64,000 nt of DNA, from the NCBI GenBank assembly GCA_023853785.1, contig JAJIRX010000567.1, positions 124,001 to 188,000 on the forward strand, in the 5' to 3' direction. Origin of the DNA: Psilocybe azurescens. Lineage: Eukaryota > Basidiomycota > Agaricomycetes > Agaricales > Agrocybaceae. Both the position numbers and the translations under genes were made by a program. The notes below the pieces were generated by a model. It saw only the letters and a list, made by a program, of their open reading frames with translations, ran no database searches and had not been told where the DNA came from. This document shows, in pieces, positions 45,701-59,544 of the stretch. Within the stretch, counting starts at the first letter, position 1. Every line of letters begins with the position of its first letter.

Positions 45701-48700
45701 TCTTGGAAATTTGATATTCTTGCAATTGAGCCAGCGCGTAATGCGAGTCAGCAGGCTGGAGGAGTCAGCGCCGGAAGCAAATTATTTGGTACAGAGGAAT
45801 TTGTGTCGATATTTGTCATGTCGATATGTAAGCGGCTTATGCCGAGGACTAAGAGACACGTGGCACGCGTTTTGTCCAACCAATCCGATCACCCTCTGAC
45901 CATAATAACCACGACCATGGACTTCAAAGCTCGAATTTCTTACGCCGGCAACCTAACTACAATTTGAATCATATCCATGTTTATCATCTTCTCCAAATGT
46001 TCGGACGTCCGTTCTGTGGAGTCATTTACGGAAGTCGGTTCATCCGAAATATTTTGAACAAGTTGCCTACGAACGCGGAAAATGTACCATTGTAATGGAT
46101 GCTGATATTTGTTAATTGTATGAATCAGTATCGGAGAAATGCGGGGTACAGAGTATCAGTGCTGCCTGGAGCAAACAAAACTAGCTCTGATAGGACATGC
46201 ATAATATCCGAAAAATTTCTACCTACTAGTAGTTTGCATGTCTCCTGTCCGTATGGAATGCGCAGCAAATTGCTACAAACACAAGTAAGCTCTATTCAGA
46301 AACAGTTTCTCATATTCCAAACGCGTTGATTTACTACTTTGTTTTAATGTGTGTCGCGTTCAGGTCGCCACATCGACTAGCACTATCTATCAGACTCGTG
46401 GGACCATCTATCTATTGCTACGTTTGACTTTGGGCGTCATGGGAAACCGACTATAGGTAACCCAGCGGATGGCAACGGCATTGTTAACACGCACGTTTTA
46501 TTATTATCAGAATGCACACAAGAAATTGCTAAACATCACTGGATTCACATATTAATTCACCTCTGGCGCTCAGTTGAGCATGTTCGGAGCAAAGTGTCAT
46601 CCATCCCCCGAACTCATCCCTCCGAACTGAATACGATGAATGCAACCCCTGATATAGTCGTATGCCATCTGCGTTTTCTCTCGACATTCAATGACCGCCG
46701 TGGCCCGAAATCTAGCACCATCGCGGTTCATTAGCTCCTTCCAGTTCGCCTCGTCATTCATCTGCTGCCGGCAACGTGACCCAGGGGCATCGGTCAAAAC
46801 AGCACAATAGACGCTGAAGTCAATTGAATCGAGTCATTTGATGTGGACGTGTGCATCCCTACTAAAGCATGTTTCTTCATCTTCTGACTTGATTCCTGAT
46901 GTCTGTTTATATAGAAACATCCATGCAAGTGGCAACAGCCTCAAGACGTGGGCGCTTTGGGGGCGCTTGTACCCCAAATTGAAATGCCTCGCGGTATATC
47001 TTTGCCGTGCGGCTGGCCTTATGGCAATGCTTCCTGGTCCTTCACACCACACCCATGCATCAAACTCAGATCGCGAGGAGACGAGCTGCAAAACCACGCA
47101 TGTTTTATGGCATTCATATTGCCGTCATTCTTTTCGCTCATGCAGCAGACGCACGGAAGACGCACTCCACGCATTGGAATTTTGGGTGAGGTACCTGTTG
47201 GATCGGGCCGGTACCACCGTGGGAATGGCGCCGGACATCCATCCGGCACAGGTAATTTAGCCCCTATAACTTTGTTTTAGCTTTCAAAATCCTGAGAGTC
47301 TTGTATCAAAAGGGAGGACAGAGGAAACTTAGAATGGAATACCAGCAAGATAAGGAGTGAAGAACACGGGACATCGGCGCGGAGCTACATCGACAGCGAG
47401 CATGATGAGCAGAGGAACTCTTCAGGCCGGAAAAGGAATCATGGGCGAGAGCAGAGGAAGCACGCGCAGGATATGGAAATGGTTCGATTCAAGGTAAAGG
47501 TCGGACTCGTCGCATTAAGCTGATATGACACATGTAGGCAATCTGCTTGTGCCCCCTGCGCCTGAGCGCCTCCCCGTCGCGCAAACGTTCGATACTTGCC
47601 GGTTGCCCAGCGCCTCCATGTCTATCTAACACGCTTTCGAGGCAAGAAGATAGAGATGCATGATAGGGTTTACATTCCAATATCCTGTTCTGGCTAGTTG
47701 ACGCATTAATCCAATCTTAACTCTGTCCTTGGACTTCCTCTGGGCCTTGGCCTACCCCACAGGGTGATCTCTCCCAGTCCACTGCCCTAGGTAGATAATG
47801 TTAAAGTAATGATACAAAATGATACTTTCCTCGCTTAATAACCGTGCTCGTCGCGAAAGTTACGGATTTAAACTACCATATATCTTTTTCTTAGCCTGCC
47901 TGCAGACCCAGGTCTCTCCGTGCTCACAGGTCTGTCAAAGCAAGCTAAACGGCGGGTATCCCCACTCCTAACTCCTGAATTGAATGATATTTGAGAAATT
48001 GATGACCCAGCGACACGCATGTTCAGTGGTTCATGATGCACTATATCAGATTGCACCAGACTTCATGTGCACTTCTCAGGCTAATTAGAAAAATAAATTC
48101 ACGATTCATGAGGCTGAGAAACGACATGTCAATCATGCACTAAAATGCGATAGAGCGCAATGTCCACCATTGGAAGACGCATCACCTCCGACGTCATTGA
48201 TAAGATTACTGCAGAGTCTTAGCTGATCTGACTTTGCGCTGACTGATATATTGGAACATAAATTTAAGACAGCTTGGAGCGCGTTCGGGCGGGTACCTTG
48301 ACGTCGATGAGAGGGCATCTCGGTGAGGCCCGCATACCATCGCAGCCTCAGTATTGAATTCATGACAGCTCAAGTGGCTCGGAATATATTCAGAATCCAA
48401 TATGTATCCAGCAAATCGATTCGAATGTTATCTCTGTCGCATTTGAATGCGTTACTGACTAGAGGTACCCAATGGAAGGTATGGGAGATAGAGAGGTGTA
48501 GATATTCGAGTCGTCGGTCAGCGGCAAAAATAGCAGGCGGTAACTATCCTGCCAGCTTGCGGAACTTGCAGGGTCGCTGGTTGCTTTCAAAAACAAGGGC
48601 TAGATACAGTGAGCTGCGGAATGTACCCGCGTAGCGCATGTTGTCGATTCGTTGTACCCTCGCCGACAACTCATCTGTGCCACAGATATACTGTAGCAAA

Positions 48701-51700
48701 TGGCGTCGCAAAAAGCATGCTCGAATACTATTTATAGCCTCGACATGTGGTCGGACAACCGTCATAATTATAGGTGCAATGGTGCACCGTCTTGCCTGCA
48801 GAACCTCCTGTATTACGCCTCTCCGTTCATCAGTCTTCTGGGGCACTTCATAGTGGAAGAAGCTCATTAATAGGTATGAAAACAAACCTCACGGGCAATG
48901 CTAAAACATTTCTCCCCGAACTGCTACCTAGTGCTCTAGTACCGGAGTCGCCTCAGTTGCGAGTGGCCAAATCCAGTAAGCAGGAGGTCTATCTTCTATT
49001 CGATGTCCAACGCGTTGTATTTATTCTCGTTTCCGAACCATGTACATACGTCTAAATCGGATCCTTGGAGGGGGGAATTTCATCAATCAAAGCTCGTGTT
49101 CTAAATTTAATCTTTCTCCGACATGTCATGTACGCCTGAAATTTCGGGTGCCGATTCAGGCGTCAAACCGCAACTTATGTTCTTCGCGAGTAGATTCCAA
49201 TGACCGGATATTAAATTTCTAAAGGCTCCGCACGCGCACACAGGCAATTCCTGTGATAAATGAGTGAACAAATGAGCTGGAATTTATCGCATCAAATTGC
49301 CTTCGTCTTCGCGCGCGATGTCATGATGTATGATTTTGTTTTTTAATTTACGCAATATATCATATGTTTCGTGTCGCGCCTCAGGACAAATTAACAAAGC
49401 TGGAGGGCTGAACAGCCTAAACCGCAAACTCGCTGGCCGATAAATCATATAATCTTTAATGACGTCGGCCCCCGTCGGGACGCGACGCGACACTGCTCCG
49501 GACAAAGCCCGTCGCGTGGAACCTGGACGGCAAATGCGCGTGGCCCCGGCAAAGGTCGGTCAATCATCGCACTGATAATCCTGTGTGATTTGTACAGGTG
49601 TAAGTATTATGATTATGGGCGCGGCCGATTACCCGAAGGGTGTCTGCAGGCAGGCGCTCTGACAAGTCATGAATTACATTGCATAGACTGTGCATTGATA
49701 CCATGGCATCCCCGGTAAATTTCGATTCAGTCACCGCCTCTGTAGTTCGCCCCCTTGGCGTTAATTGGCTTCACAAAATGCCGTGTGCGAGCGAAAGCGA
49801 GACGATCAAGAGACGATTAGGATTAACCTCTCCCCACCGACACAGCAAAATAATAAGCAGCAAATCATGACCAATTCCTCAATACTGGCCACAGATCATG
49901 ACCAATTTATCAATACTAGCTGCAAATCATAGTCATAATTTGTTAACATTCTTCACAAAAGAGAAACAATGAGTGCGAAATTGGTCCTTTTAGAACCCGC
50001 ATTGACAAGGGAGTGATTGACAATTGTACTCTGGCCCAGTGCCCGACTCCCGAGGGTCCAACGAGGGTCTACCCCTAAGATGCAATGTACATTCCCTTAT
50101 TTGATTGGAAGACTCTCTTGATGGAAGCCTCTGTCGCTCAACTCATGATGAGAAAGTTAAATAATCGTGGTTTTCAAACAAACAACGTACGAGCTTTCGT
50201 TGATATTTGATAATTGGAGTCGAGACTCTAGTTCACGCCTCAAGTGAAGTGAGCTGCTTGCAGCGTGCAGCGTGCCCAAGTACATCCCACACGAGTCCGT
50301 GGTTACTCGGGTCGCCCGCCCCCTTTACGATAGTGATTATCATTATCACATTTTCGAATTCCACAGTTGTTCCACAGTGCTCAGGCTCACCTCACATCAG
50401 ACATATGCAATTGCAATTGTATACTGAATGACTCAGGCTTCCGTTTCGAAACTTCGAAAAAGAAAGGTGTCTTTCTGTGTGCCGGGAACGTGGTGTGCCA
50501 AAACCCAAGAAAGCACCACATTTGTCAAGCAAACTTTCTCACTGATGCGATGACCCACAACTTGATGTCCTTGATCTGATTCCACACCTTCCTTGAAAGT
50601 TGATATCATGAGTCATGGTACGACCAGCCAGCAACAGCCATCTGCCAGGGAACAAAAGAAGATTTATACATAGCCACACGCGCTACTACACACAGACTTC
50701 ATCTATGAACAGCTCCAGCTCCAGCTCAGTGCTCAACTTTCAATTAGAGCCGAAGCGTATAACCACTATTATAGCACGCACCCCAGAAGAACTTCAAAGA
50801 AAAATCATAGTACAGGTATTAGCGGTACTCGTGATAGTATTAGGATAAACTGAACAAAGCGTCTAGCTCTACAAACGCGAACGCGATCGAGTTAGTGTGT
50901 CGAATTGCTGTGCTAGTTAGCACTGACTCCGCAGATAGAACTGCCTGGTCTATTTACGATTTGTACAAGTTACTCACTAGTATAAGTACTCGAGGCACGT
51001 TGCCGGCGCGGCTACTGCGGGCAACCCCTGTTTGCTAGCTAGTTACTAGTTGCAACCGACCTGTTCCAGTGTCCCAATGTACATCCAGTGCCAGTGCCAG
51101 TGTCCGGAAGTGTCCAACAGTGCCCATCACGAACTCGAAATATCGAATAAGCCTGAGCGTCGGCGCCAATGCGTCGATGCGTTTCGTTGATTAGGAAAGG
51201 TCTCAGAGTCACTGCCAGTGCAATAGAACGGTGGAGAATTTTCCAGGGTGTCTGATGTCGATGATGATGATCTAGCCATGGTCAGTAATAAGATTCAAGT
51301 TGTCTTGAGTTAGGAGTCCGAGACGTCCCCCAGATAAACGATCTGAGATGTCCCTAAGATAACGATTCAAGTCCCTTATACGGTTTCACACAAGTAAGAG
51401 TTGAACAATAATATCATTATTTCTCAGCCCAAAGCTCATCGTATCCTACGGAGCTGGTATTTACAAGACTACGTATAAAAAGAGCGTCGAAAATAGAGTG
51501 ATTTGGTTACATACAACAGAGAATGGATTATTTCTACATACAACAAGGGGAACTTCTTTCAAAAAAGGAGTGAAAGTGAAAATGTTTCGCAAAGAAAAAA
51601 ATTGTTATTTGTATTCTACGTATGGTAAGTTGGGAAAGAGAAGACTAGAAGAGATTGAGTAGGATAGAGCTGGGGGCTAGGCCATGATGCAGACAGGTTC

Positions 51701-52097
51701 GATATGAATTTGGAAACACGATGGAATGGATAATAGAACAAAACATGAATGAAGTGCGAAGGAATGATGGATGTATGGGTTGTATGCATAACCGTTTGGA
51801 ATGGTGAGATATGATGGGGAATATGATCTGAAAACAACAACAGTGAAATATAAAATAAAGAAACGAATAGCAAAAAAAATGAATAGGAAATGCAATGCAA
51901 TGCAGCGCGCTTGCCGGACGATACTCGGCGCTCGCTTTTTGGTGGTGGGGCAGTGACGTCGGTTAATTTGTGCGTGTGCATGTAGTCGGCGAGTCGAGAG
52001 TTAAATTAAAAACTGTGAATATGGTGGGATAGAAGTGGAGAAAATGCATATGATGATGATAGGCAGCAGGATGCAAGAAAGCCAAGAAAGCGCAGTC
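42721..52097. other. Gene-poor stretch of about 9.4 kb
   Basis: No gene is supported by a family motif plus splice structure. A frame on the minus strand at about 46597-46840 (NDEANWKELMNRDGARFRAT) has protein-like composition but no identifiable start. CpG is not depleted, unlike the 8.6-11.3 kb element, so this is not obviously decayed methylated transposon. The last 500 bases (51600-52097) look like the 3' flank of the cyclin gene. Confidence 0.4.
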
Positions 52098-53196
52098 TCA
52101 AGCCGTCGTCATTCTGGGTATGGGGAATGACCGCAGCAGCTCGATCGTTGAAAATTGCGCAGCTGCATTCATCATCTTGCGCGCTGTCGTGGGATTCGCC
52201 TGTGGTAGTGGTAGCTGGATGTGGTGCTTCGACGGGTGCTCCAGCGAGGGCTTGGCTGGTGACGCTGGGTCGATGTCCATCGACTCGGGTGTGCGCGGCG
52301 AATCTGATGGTGATGAAGATGATGAGGAAGATGATGAGATGGGGCTTGGAGGAGATAGTTCGGGAACAGAAGGTGTGGGGCGACGGCGCGAGTGGCGTCT
52401 CTCTGCGTGGGTGTAGTTGGTTGATGTTGGTGCAGGTGTGTATGCGGGGAGGCTGATCTCTTTGACGAGTTCGACTGGGCGTCGCGAAGAAGATAGCGAG
52501 ACAGCATCCGCTAGCCCCTGCTGGTGGCTCATAAGATCATCTTCCGAGATCTTCAGCTCAAAGTTGAGCACATCGAGGAACTCGCGCTCGATACGGCCCA
52601 CGTCCCGCTTTCCAAACACACTCGTGCACATAGCCCAGTGGACGTTCTTTAGCGTCGAATCGTTGAGATACTGGAAGATCAGAAGTCAGCAAAATTTCAA
52701 AGAGTGGAGTCGAGTAAAGAGCGCGCACCTTTGACGCCACAATGAGAGCCCCGAGAAATACTCGCTCCAAAGCCCATTCCTCCATACCAATGTGGAGATG
52801 CGGGCGAGCCCTGTCGATGTATGCCAGAGTTGCGAGAAGAGTTGACATTGTCACTTCTGCACGTGTAAGGACTTTCGAAACGAAGTCGGAGAACTTGGAG
52901 TGTTCTGGGCGACGAGTAGCTCGTCCTCTCGATGTCGAGGGTGTTGTACGACCCAAGGCATAATCTACTGTCTCAACCACACGGTCGATTGTGTATTCTA
53001 AAATGGTTTTGACTTAGCTACTGTGCTATGATTGGAGATGCTGTGTAAGTTACTCACCGATGACCTGCCTTGAGACCTTGACGTCGATGAGCTCAAGAAG
53101 AGCTGGGTTATGTTTCGCCGGGTCTACGAGACTGGCGTGATGAACTGGAGAAGAGCTTGAAGACATGGACGACGATGATGAGGCAGGAGAGGCCAT
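52098..53196 (-). CDS. Pcl/Pho80-type cyclin
   Basis: Exons 53196-53058, 52997-52729 and 52670-52098 total 981 nt (326 aa), in phase, with introns of 60 and 58 nt. A Ser-rich N-terminus leads into HNPALLELIDVKVSRQVIEY, then the cyclin box: VSKVLTRAEVTMSTLLATLA, ARPHLHIGMEEWALERVFLG, ALIVASKYLNDSTLKNVHWA and IEREFLDVLNFELKISEDDL. This order and spacing is that of fungal Pcl1/2-like cyclins that partner a Pho85-type CDK in polarity, G1 or nutrient signalling. The C-terminal half is disordered (Ser/Pro runs, RRHSRRRP basic patch, PESMDI). Start chosen at the first ATG after a TATATAA about 50 bases upstream. Intact gene; the exact subfamily is inferred. Confidence 0.88.
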
Positions 53197-53242
53197 GGGA
53201 TGGGGCTATGAATGTGGTGAGTTTGGAGAGTCATGGTGGACT

Positions 53243-53250
53243 TATATAAA
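53243..53250 (-). promoter_or_regulatory. TATA box of the cyclin gene
   Basis: TTATATAA-type palindromic TATA sequence about 47-54 bases upstream of the ATG at 53196, read on the minus strand. Confidence 0.4.
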
Positions 53251-55302
53251 AGAAATCGGGTGAGCGAGAGAGCCGACAAGTGCGAGATCGATCTGAGATC
53301 TGACAAACTGAACCGGCTCAGCTCAACTCTCCGTCTCTCCCGCCGTTCACCTCGGCAACCACAAATCCATTCGGCTTACCCAATCCCTGCCACGACGGCT
53401 ATGTCACCATTGCCTCTTTCGGATTCATGCTGACTGCGCACCCGTAGAGCTGACTCGCCACGGCTACCATCTTCCACTTGCCCGATTACCGTGAGCACTG
53501 ACTGAATAACTGATGAATCACAAATGTCAGGCTAATACTATCTATCTGTCTATCTCTCTTTCTAGACTACTTTACTCATTGCCTGCCCGAATACGTCTAC
53601 CTCAAATTATTTACCTCACGTCCTGTCTGCCCATCTGTCCAAATCAGTCCAACCACCTGTCCGCTTCCTGTCCGAAAAGGGCCCGCCACAGCCATCAAAC
53701 ACAGTACTGCGTGAGCTGCGAGAAGCTTTTCTAACGATTCCATAATATGCGAATAGTCATGGAAAGTTGTTCTATGTACCATCTGCGACATACAGGAGGC
53801 CTGGAAGGATGCTCTGCACGGGCACGACGACATACATATGTCGGCGCTTAATGCACTTCCGTTCTTCCTTAGCATCAAGTCAGACTGCAATCATGGAATA
53901 AATTTTCATCTTTTGTTCATTTCCAGTGATGCATACAAGGAACATGATATATGTCAAATCGCACGATACTAGCTATGCAGCTAGGAACTGTTCACTGTAC
54001 GTGAATTAAACAGCGATGCGCGTAAATCGTGCATTTAGTGATTGACACCGCACTCAATAAACTTCTTTACATCTACGCCGATCGTGATAGATGACCTGAC
54101 AATGGAATCATCCCATTGTTCATTGTTCTCGAGGTGCTGTAATACTAACCATCTTACTAGTTTCTTCTTTAATAAGATGCTGGTGATTTTCTCACTGGGT
54201 ATTTCATTCTTCGCCTTCATAGTTTATCCTGCTTCCTCAATCGGCACGAGAACTGTTTCTCCTATTTCAGCGCTAATCGCCATGTTCTGCTGTACCGTTC
54301 ATACTCCCCTTTTAGGTAGTGTTAGCGCCGTGAACAACCATCAGCGCACCACTGACTAATCCCCAACCATCAAGCTACTGCATTACTGCGCCCGCCGGTC
54401 ATACCGAGTTAAAACCTTTTATTTCCAATGTCCAGTCATCATCTCATCCGATTAAATACGGAGCTGGCAAGCTTATGTCAAGCCGGGGACCGCCCATTTT
54501 AAGGTAAGCAGCTTTTTGTGCCGCCGGATACGCAGACATAAGCTTAATTTCAATGTTCATTAGACTTCCGGCGGGCACGTATGCAGCATTATTCCAGTGA
54601 TCTTCAAAACGCCCGCGACTACGACTGCGACTGCGACGTCGGTATCAGCGACTCCATGGCGATGATTAGCCGACGTGAAATGCCGATGCCGCATAGTATA
54701 CATCCAGGATATACCCACCACGGAAGATCAGCCGGCATCAGGACGGATTACCCTTCCAATGCCTCAAAATCTGGTAGTCAGAGGAATTGAGCTCGCCTGG
54801 CGCTCGTATGGCTCACGCGACCATCCTCCATTTTCAAAAAAAAAAAAATGGTAATGTACGTACAACTTGGTTAGGTTGGGTTATGTCCCTTAGGTTAGGA
54901 GTTTTTGGACTGAGCCCACACACATCCACATTCGGAAATTATAATAAGACGCGCATGAGCGCGGCACGAACGCCGGGAGATAATTACCGTGTTCCATAGG
55001 CCATGGGGCAACAGAGACCGACGACCAATGAGCATGAATTGTCATGCATGTATGACTCCCCGACCCCCTACTCTCATTCCAGATTTTCACACCGAAGGTC
55101 CTCGTTCTTGAGTCGCGGTGCGCATACTCGATCGAGTACATCCAAATGCAGAGGCGAACCAGGTACCAATGCCCAAGCCAATAAGAACGAGTGGCAAACC
55201 CACGGTTCTGACTCTTTGAAGCAAAGCGGAGCTACTCGCAGCTCGCTTACCCTGATTCGGCGGCCTGCCACACAAAGCGTCGAGTTGGCCATGGCATAAG
55301 CA
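53251..55302. other. Gene-poor stretch
   Basis: About 2 kb with no supported gene. A run of A near 54837-54848 is a simple repeat. Frames on both strands are short and unrelated. Confidence 0.4.
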
Positions 55303-55848
55303 TAAGGGCCCGTTCGGCTAGCAACGCTCCACGGAGCGTGTCTGCCAAAATCAGGGCCTAAGCCGAAATTGATGGCTTGAGCCAAATCCAAGCGTTGCCG
55401 CCTAGCAAAGAGCGTTCGGCTGCATCCTGTCTCGTTTAAGTCTGTGACATCGCTTGCCACTTCATTCTGTAATCCTTTCTTTCCCAGTTATCGACATATC
55501 TCTTTCAACTTCACTGTTTATGTCTAGCTCATTATTCCAACTTACACTTATTTAATTTCTCAATACTGTTGCTCTATATTATCTGTCAATACAACCCAAA
55601 AAATCTGATTTAATGACTGAAAATAAGGCCAAAACACCGTCACTTCAATGTATTTGGACTGGTACAGATGATGCTATTTTGGTCGAAATTATTCATTTTA
55701 TCATCACCAAATCTAATCTAATCTCTGTGACCAAGCGTGACCACGCCCCAGAAACCGTGGGAGTCCGCCCCGACCAAATGCAAGCTCCATCAGAGCTGGG
55801 ACCTGCACGCTTAGGCCCCACGGAGCTTGCTAGCCGAACGGGCCCTAA
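55303..55848. mobile_element. PIF/Harbinger-type MITE with TAA target duplication
   Basis: The element is 55306-55845 (540 bp). Its first 19 bases, GGGCCCGTTCGGCTAGCAA, are repeated in perfect inverted orientation at the right end. TAA flanks it on both sides (55303-55305 and 55846-55848), the 3 bp duplication characteristic of PIF/Harbinger elements. A second inverted block (CTCC..CGGAGC) lies just inside. The interior keeps part of a Myb/SANT-like ORF (55613-55852) but no transposase, so the copy is non-autonomous. Confidence 0.88.
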
Positions 55849-55852
55849 GTAA
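55613..55852 (+). pseudogene. Truncated Myb/SANT-like ORF inside the Harbinger MITE
   Basis: The frame begins MTENKAKTPSLQCIWTGTDD and continues AILVEIIHFI, resembling the start of the Myb-like DNA-binding protein that accompanies Harbinger transposases (a Trp-Thr-x-x-Asp-Asp opening). It then runs through the right TIR and stops just outside at 55852, so the rest of the domain was lost, probably by internal deletion. Confidence 0.5.
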
Positions 55853-58800
55853 TATTAGCATTGTGGGCAAGGGACCCTGAACGAATAGTTTCTAAATCGG
55901 GTGTCGACCGACCCCCGACCCCTGGAATTAAAGCCACCAGTCACATTGCCGTTGATGCATTATTGGGTATCTCGAGAGGTGAGGGTCCAAGGACCAAGCC
56001 CACCACCCGATGCCCGATGGAGCTCGAGCGTCGAGAAATCGGAATGCCATTGTTCTTATTAATCCTGGACCAGCATTGGCGTGGGCGTGGGTATGTACCA
56101 CTATCCCTTTCATCGTCGTGGCTATTTGAATTTTGTGAAATTGGGAAGTCATCGTTAGCAAAATAGCATCTGCGCAGGGCACACAACATGAAAGCAACAT
56201 GGCTTGGCAACGGATGACGGGGGCCTACTTACAGGTTATGTGCTAACGCGACGGGTGTGCGGTATGCCATAAGTGGCGCCTGAGTTGTAACCTCTGGAAC
56301 GGTGAAAATAAAATCGAAAACACAGTACAAGGTCGCGGTTGCGGTTGCATTATACGAAGGAGTGAGGAGGGTTTGCATGGCAACGACAAGTCTGTGGGCA
56401 CCTTTCCTCTTACTTTTCTTCAACCGGCAACTTGCGCGATGATTCGCGCATCATCAAAGCAATTAATCTATCCACCTAACCTTGATCACAAGAAAGAAAC
56501 AAAAAACAAAGGCGCTTAGCGTGCATTGTGTCTTGTTATAGTAGGTTTTGAGTGGGATCATCGTCCTTGGATTGGATTGTCCTCTTCGAAATTCAAACTT
56601 AAGTTAATTGTATACTTGATGCGAATGCCATGCTGTGCTCGTGATGAGTAGCTAACTTTAAGAATATATCATGAACTAACCTATTTTGAGCCTTCACCGA
56701 GAAAAATTGAGTCGAAACTGTCGAATCGCTGCCAGCGAGTGAGGTCCGCAGAGGATAGTAATTAGCACAATGCATACTTACCCATACCAGCTATTTCAAA
56801 TTTCTCTGTGGAAGCTTTTAGTCTTCAAATTAAATTTGTGAACCTTTGAAGGCTCGCAGCACACGAAGAAAAATTGAGCTCCCGCGAATGTACTTACATA
56901 TGTTGAAACGCGGTAATTGAAAAACGTGGCGTTCGGATGTGTCAAATAAACGTGTTTTTTGCACCCTAAATGGAACGCACATTCAATGCTCATGCACGGC
57001 ACGATGGTTGAGCTAGTCAGGGAGGCTTGGCTATTTTCTACAGTCCAATAATAGTCTGATCCATTGCTCGTTAGTACAGTCAAGGGCCGTCGTAGCATTA
57101 GAAACGGCGCAGCGGATCGACGGGTATCGTATGTCCGGAATATTTTTCTCTCCATCGAGTACCTTTGAAAATACCACCCCAATTTTCTGCAACATGTACA
57201 AGAACCCATTTACAGCCTGAAAAACAATAGGAAAGAAATATCTGCTATTATTGCCATCACACCCTTGGACTGCTGAATCCGTCATCGCGTCTGGCATTAC
57301 TAGCTTGGGAAGATATGCTCTGAAATACAATAACAAAACATCTGGACGCGTGTTACTCCGCTGGAATCTTCCAACACCTCAGATGCTACTCTGCAGAAGT
57401 GAACCTTTGGGAAGTTTCAAGTCGGATTGGCGCATTGGTAGGAACACGATTGCAAATAGAGTCACGTGTTCGCGCAAGAGCCGTATTGTCTTTGTCTTTT
57501 TTGGTAAAAATGTCTTCGAAGATTCTTACCATCCTCCACCACCATCCCGCATCACTTTCAGGGACAGCATCACTCAGCGACGAGTGAACCCTGATTCCCG
57601 TTGAGGCAGTCGGCCACTCAACACTGGCCTTTCTTCCTGTTCTGAGCAGCTGCAGGTCTTCCATGGTCCGTTCTGTGGCCTTGTCCTGATCGCTGTATCC
57701 TTGTCCTCCGCCTGCGGTTTTGCCTACTGCACATCAATTTTTTCATGTTATTTGAAATAACGAGTATAAAGGAGTCCAACAGACATGAACTGTTTAATTG
57801 GGTCCAAATAATACTCAGTTATAGGTTTCGAAAACATCACAGCGCACTGAGGTATCACACCTACCGAGCTCTGGGATGTGATCTTTTCAGCCTCACAACA
57901 GGCCCACAGCTCCTCAGAACTACAATGATCCTTTATAATAAAAATAGCAGCAGGATAAGCAATCGACAGCTACTGCAACTCCTCTACGTCGGACGTTCTT
58001 GGACTTGGAGGATATCCCGCGTAGTTCGGTCTTTGTAACTGGATAAATCAAGGAACGCAACGATAATTCGACGTTAATTGTCTCGATAGTCTTGGGTGTC
58101 CTCGATCGGAGGATCTGCTCCCGAGTCTGAGTCGGCACGCGAGGAATCGCTTGTGCGTAGATAGGATGCTGGAGTTCTGGCTATACCTGGGTTCTGGTAG
58201 CTGCACGCCTGGGCTGACAAGCTCCCGTTCCCTGATGCAATTCTTATTCTCAGCAACTCGTATACTTAGAGGCGAGCAGCGGTGAACTGGTAAGGAATAT
58301 GTTACGGTGAGCCCATCCAAAAATTCTAATTTAAATAAATTGCGTCTTAGACCTCCTTGTTCTTCATATATCATGTCGCCCGGAATGATGATACCATCAT
58401 CCTTGCTTGGCCTCATTCTCGAAACGATGCCTTGAAGCTGGCTTGGTTATGTGCATCCGGTAGTATCCGGTGCCTCTTACTAACTTTATCAATCACCACG
58501 GTTCAAATGCTATTGTACTTCGATGTTGGTATCAATGCGAAATCAATTTGTTTCGTTTGATACGCCTTCACAGTCTTCTTTTATCGATGGATAAGACGTG
58601 TTCAAATTTGCACTTTGCGCCCATCTCACTGCGTCTTTGATTGCGCTTCAAGGGCGAAACAATCATTTTAGTCAACGATCTGGAATGACCATTATCTCCA
58701 GTCGCTAAGCATCTGAGCGCTTAAATTATCTGTGCGGCAACGATGTCGGGACCTGTACGTCACAAACTGAGGGGAATCAGTTTAGTCGAAGACCTGCATA

Positions 58801-59540
58801 TTGATTCACACTTGCCTACCCGTTGATTTTGTTGGGTTATATGACAGATACCTACGGCGCCATTTGGCTATGCTTGGACGTCCAAATATCTGTGTACTTG
58901 GCTTGACTGCAGTTCGCGATACTTACCTCTTGGGCAGTATCCAGATACCGTCCCGGCTTATCCGGTGATATACTCTATACAAAGTAAGAATGTATTTCTT
59001 TGGAGGATGGACTGCCATGATGATGCTAGGCATCGCCGAGTCATCGCTCATTCCATTCCTTCTATAGCCCCTATTCGTTGTCAGTTCGCCGCTTAGGTTC
59101 AATTTCCGACATTCCGATATCCTTACTCAGGGCAAGTTGACGTAAATGGACAACACACTTTCTGCGCGGACGACGAACCCCAAAATTCTGTTTCCCATGG
59201 TACTAACTCACAAATGCTTGCATGCCCGAAGTCCTCGGTTGTTCATCACCGCAGGGATTGAGTCGACCGGGAAAACCGTTTGAGTTGGCGCCCGTTCAGA
59301 ATGCTCCAAGTTTTTTTCGTGAATGATAGCTTCTATCTTCTGGTTAAGGACATTCCTTCAGGGCTATGTGCTCGAAATTATCCATTCTCTGATGGCCGTA
59401 ATCTCGCTGATCCAACGATGTTGATGTTCCTAGCTTTTTAAAGCCTGCGATAATTAAGTTTTATAAATAGACACGAGTGTGTTGGGATCGTCGACGCTGA
59501 CCATCGAGCTTCGTCCTTCTCACACCTTGTGCTATAAATT
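55849..59540. other. Gene-poor stretch with one weak minus-strand candidate
   Basis: At 57664-57530 (minus) an ATG opens 45 clean codons (MEDLQLLRTGRKASVEW...) ending at a GTAAGA donor. At about 57220 a strong pyrimidine tract and CAG precede an 18-codon open piece (AVNGFLYMLQKIGVVFSK) ending at a GTACTC donor. I could not join these into a protein of any known family, so I do not call a gene. Confidence 0.3.
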
Positions 59541-59544
59541 CAAC

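Noticed and set aside
46838..47280. Three overlapping plus-strand frames of 60-140 codons
   Set aside because: Mutually exclusive frames of similar length suggest locally stop-poor GC-rich DNA rather than a gene.
51616..51981. Minus-strand frame of 121 codons downstream of the cyclin gene
   Set aside because: Low-complexity Phe/Ser/His composition from a pyrimidine-rich 3' flank; no start context or family.
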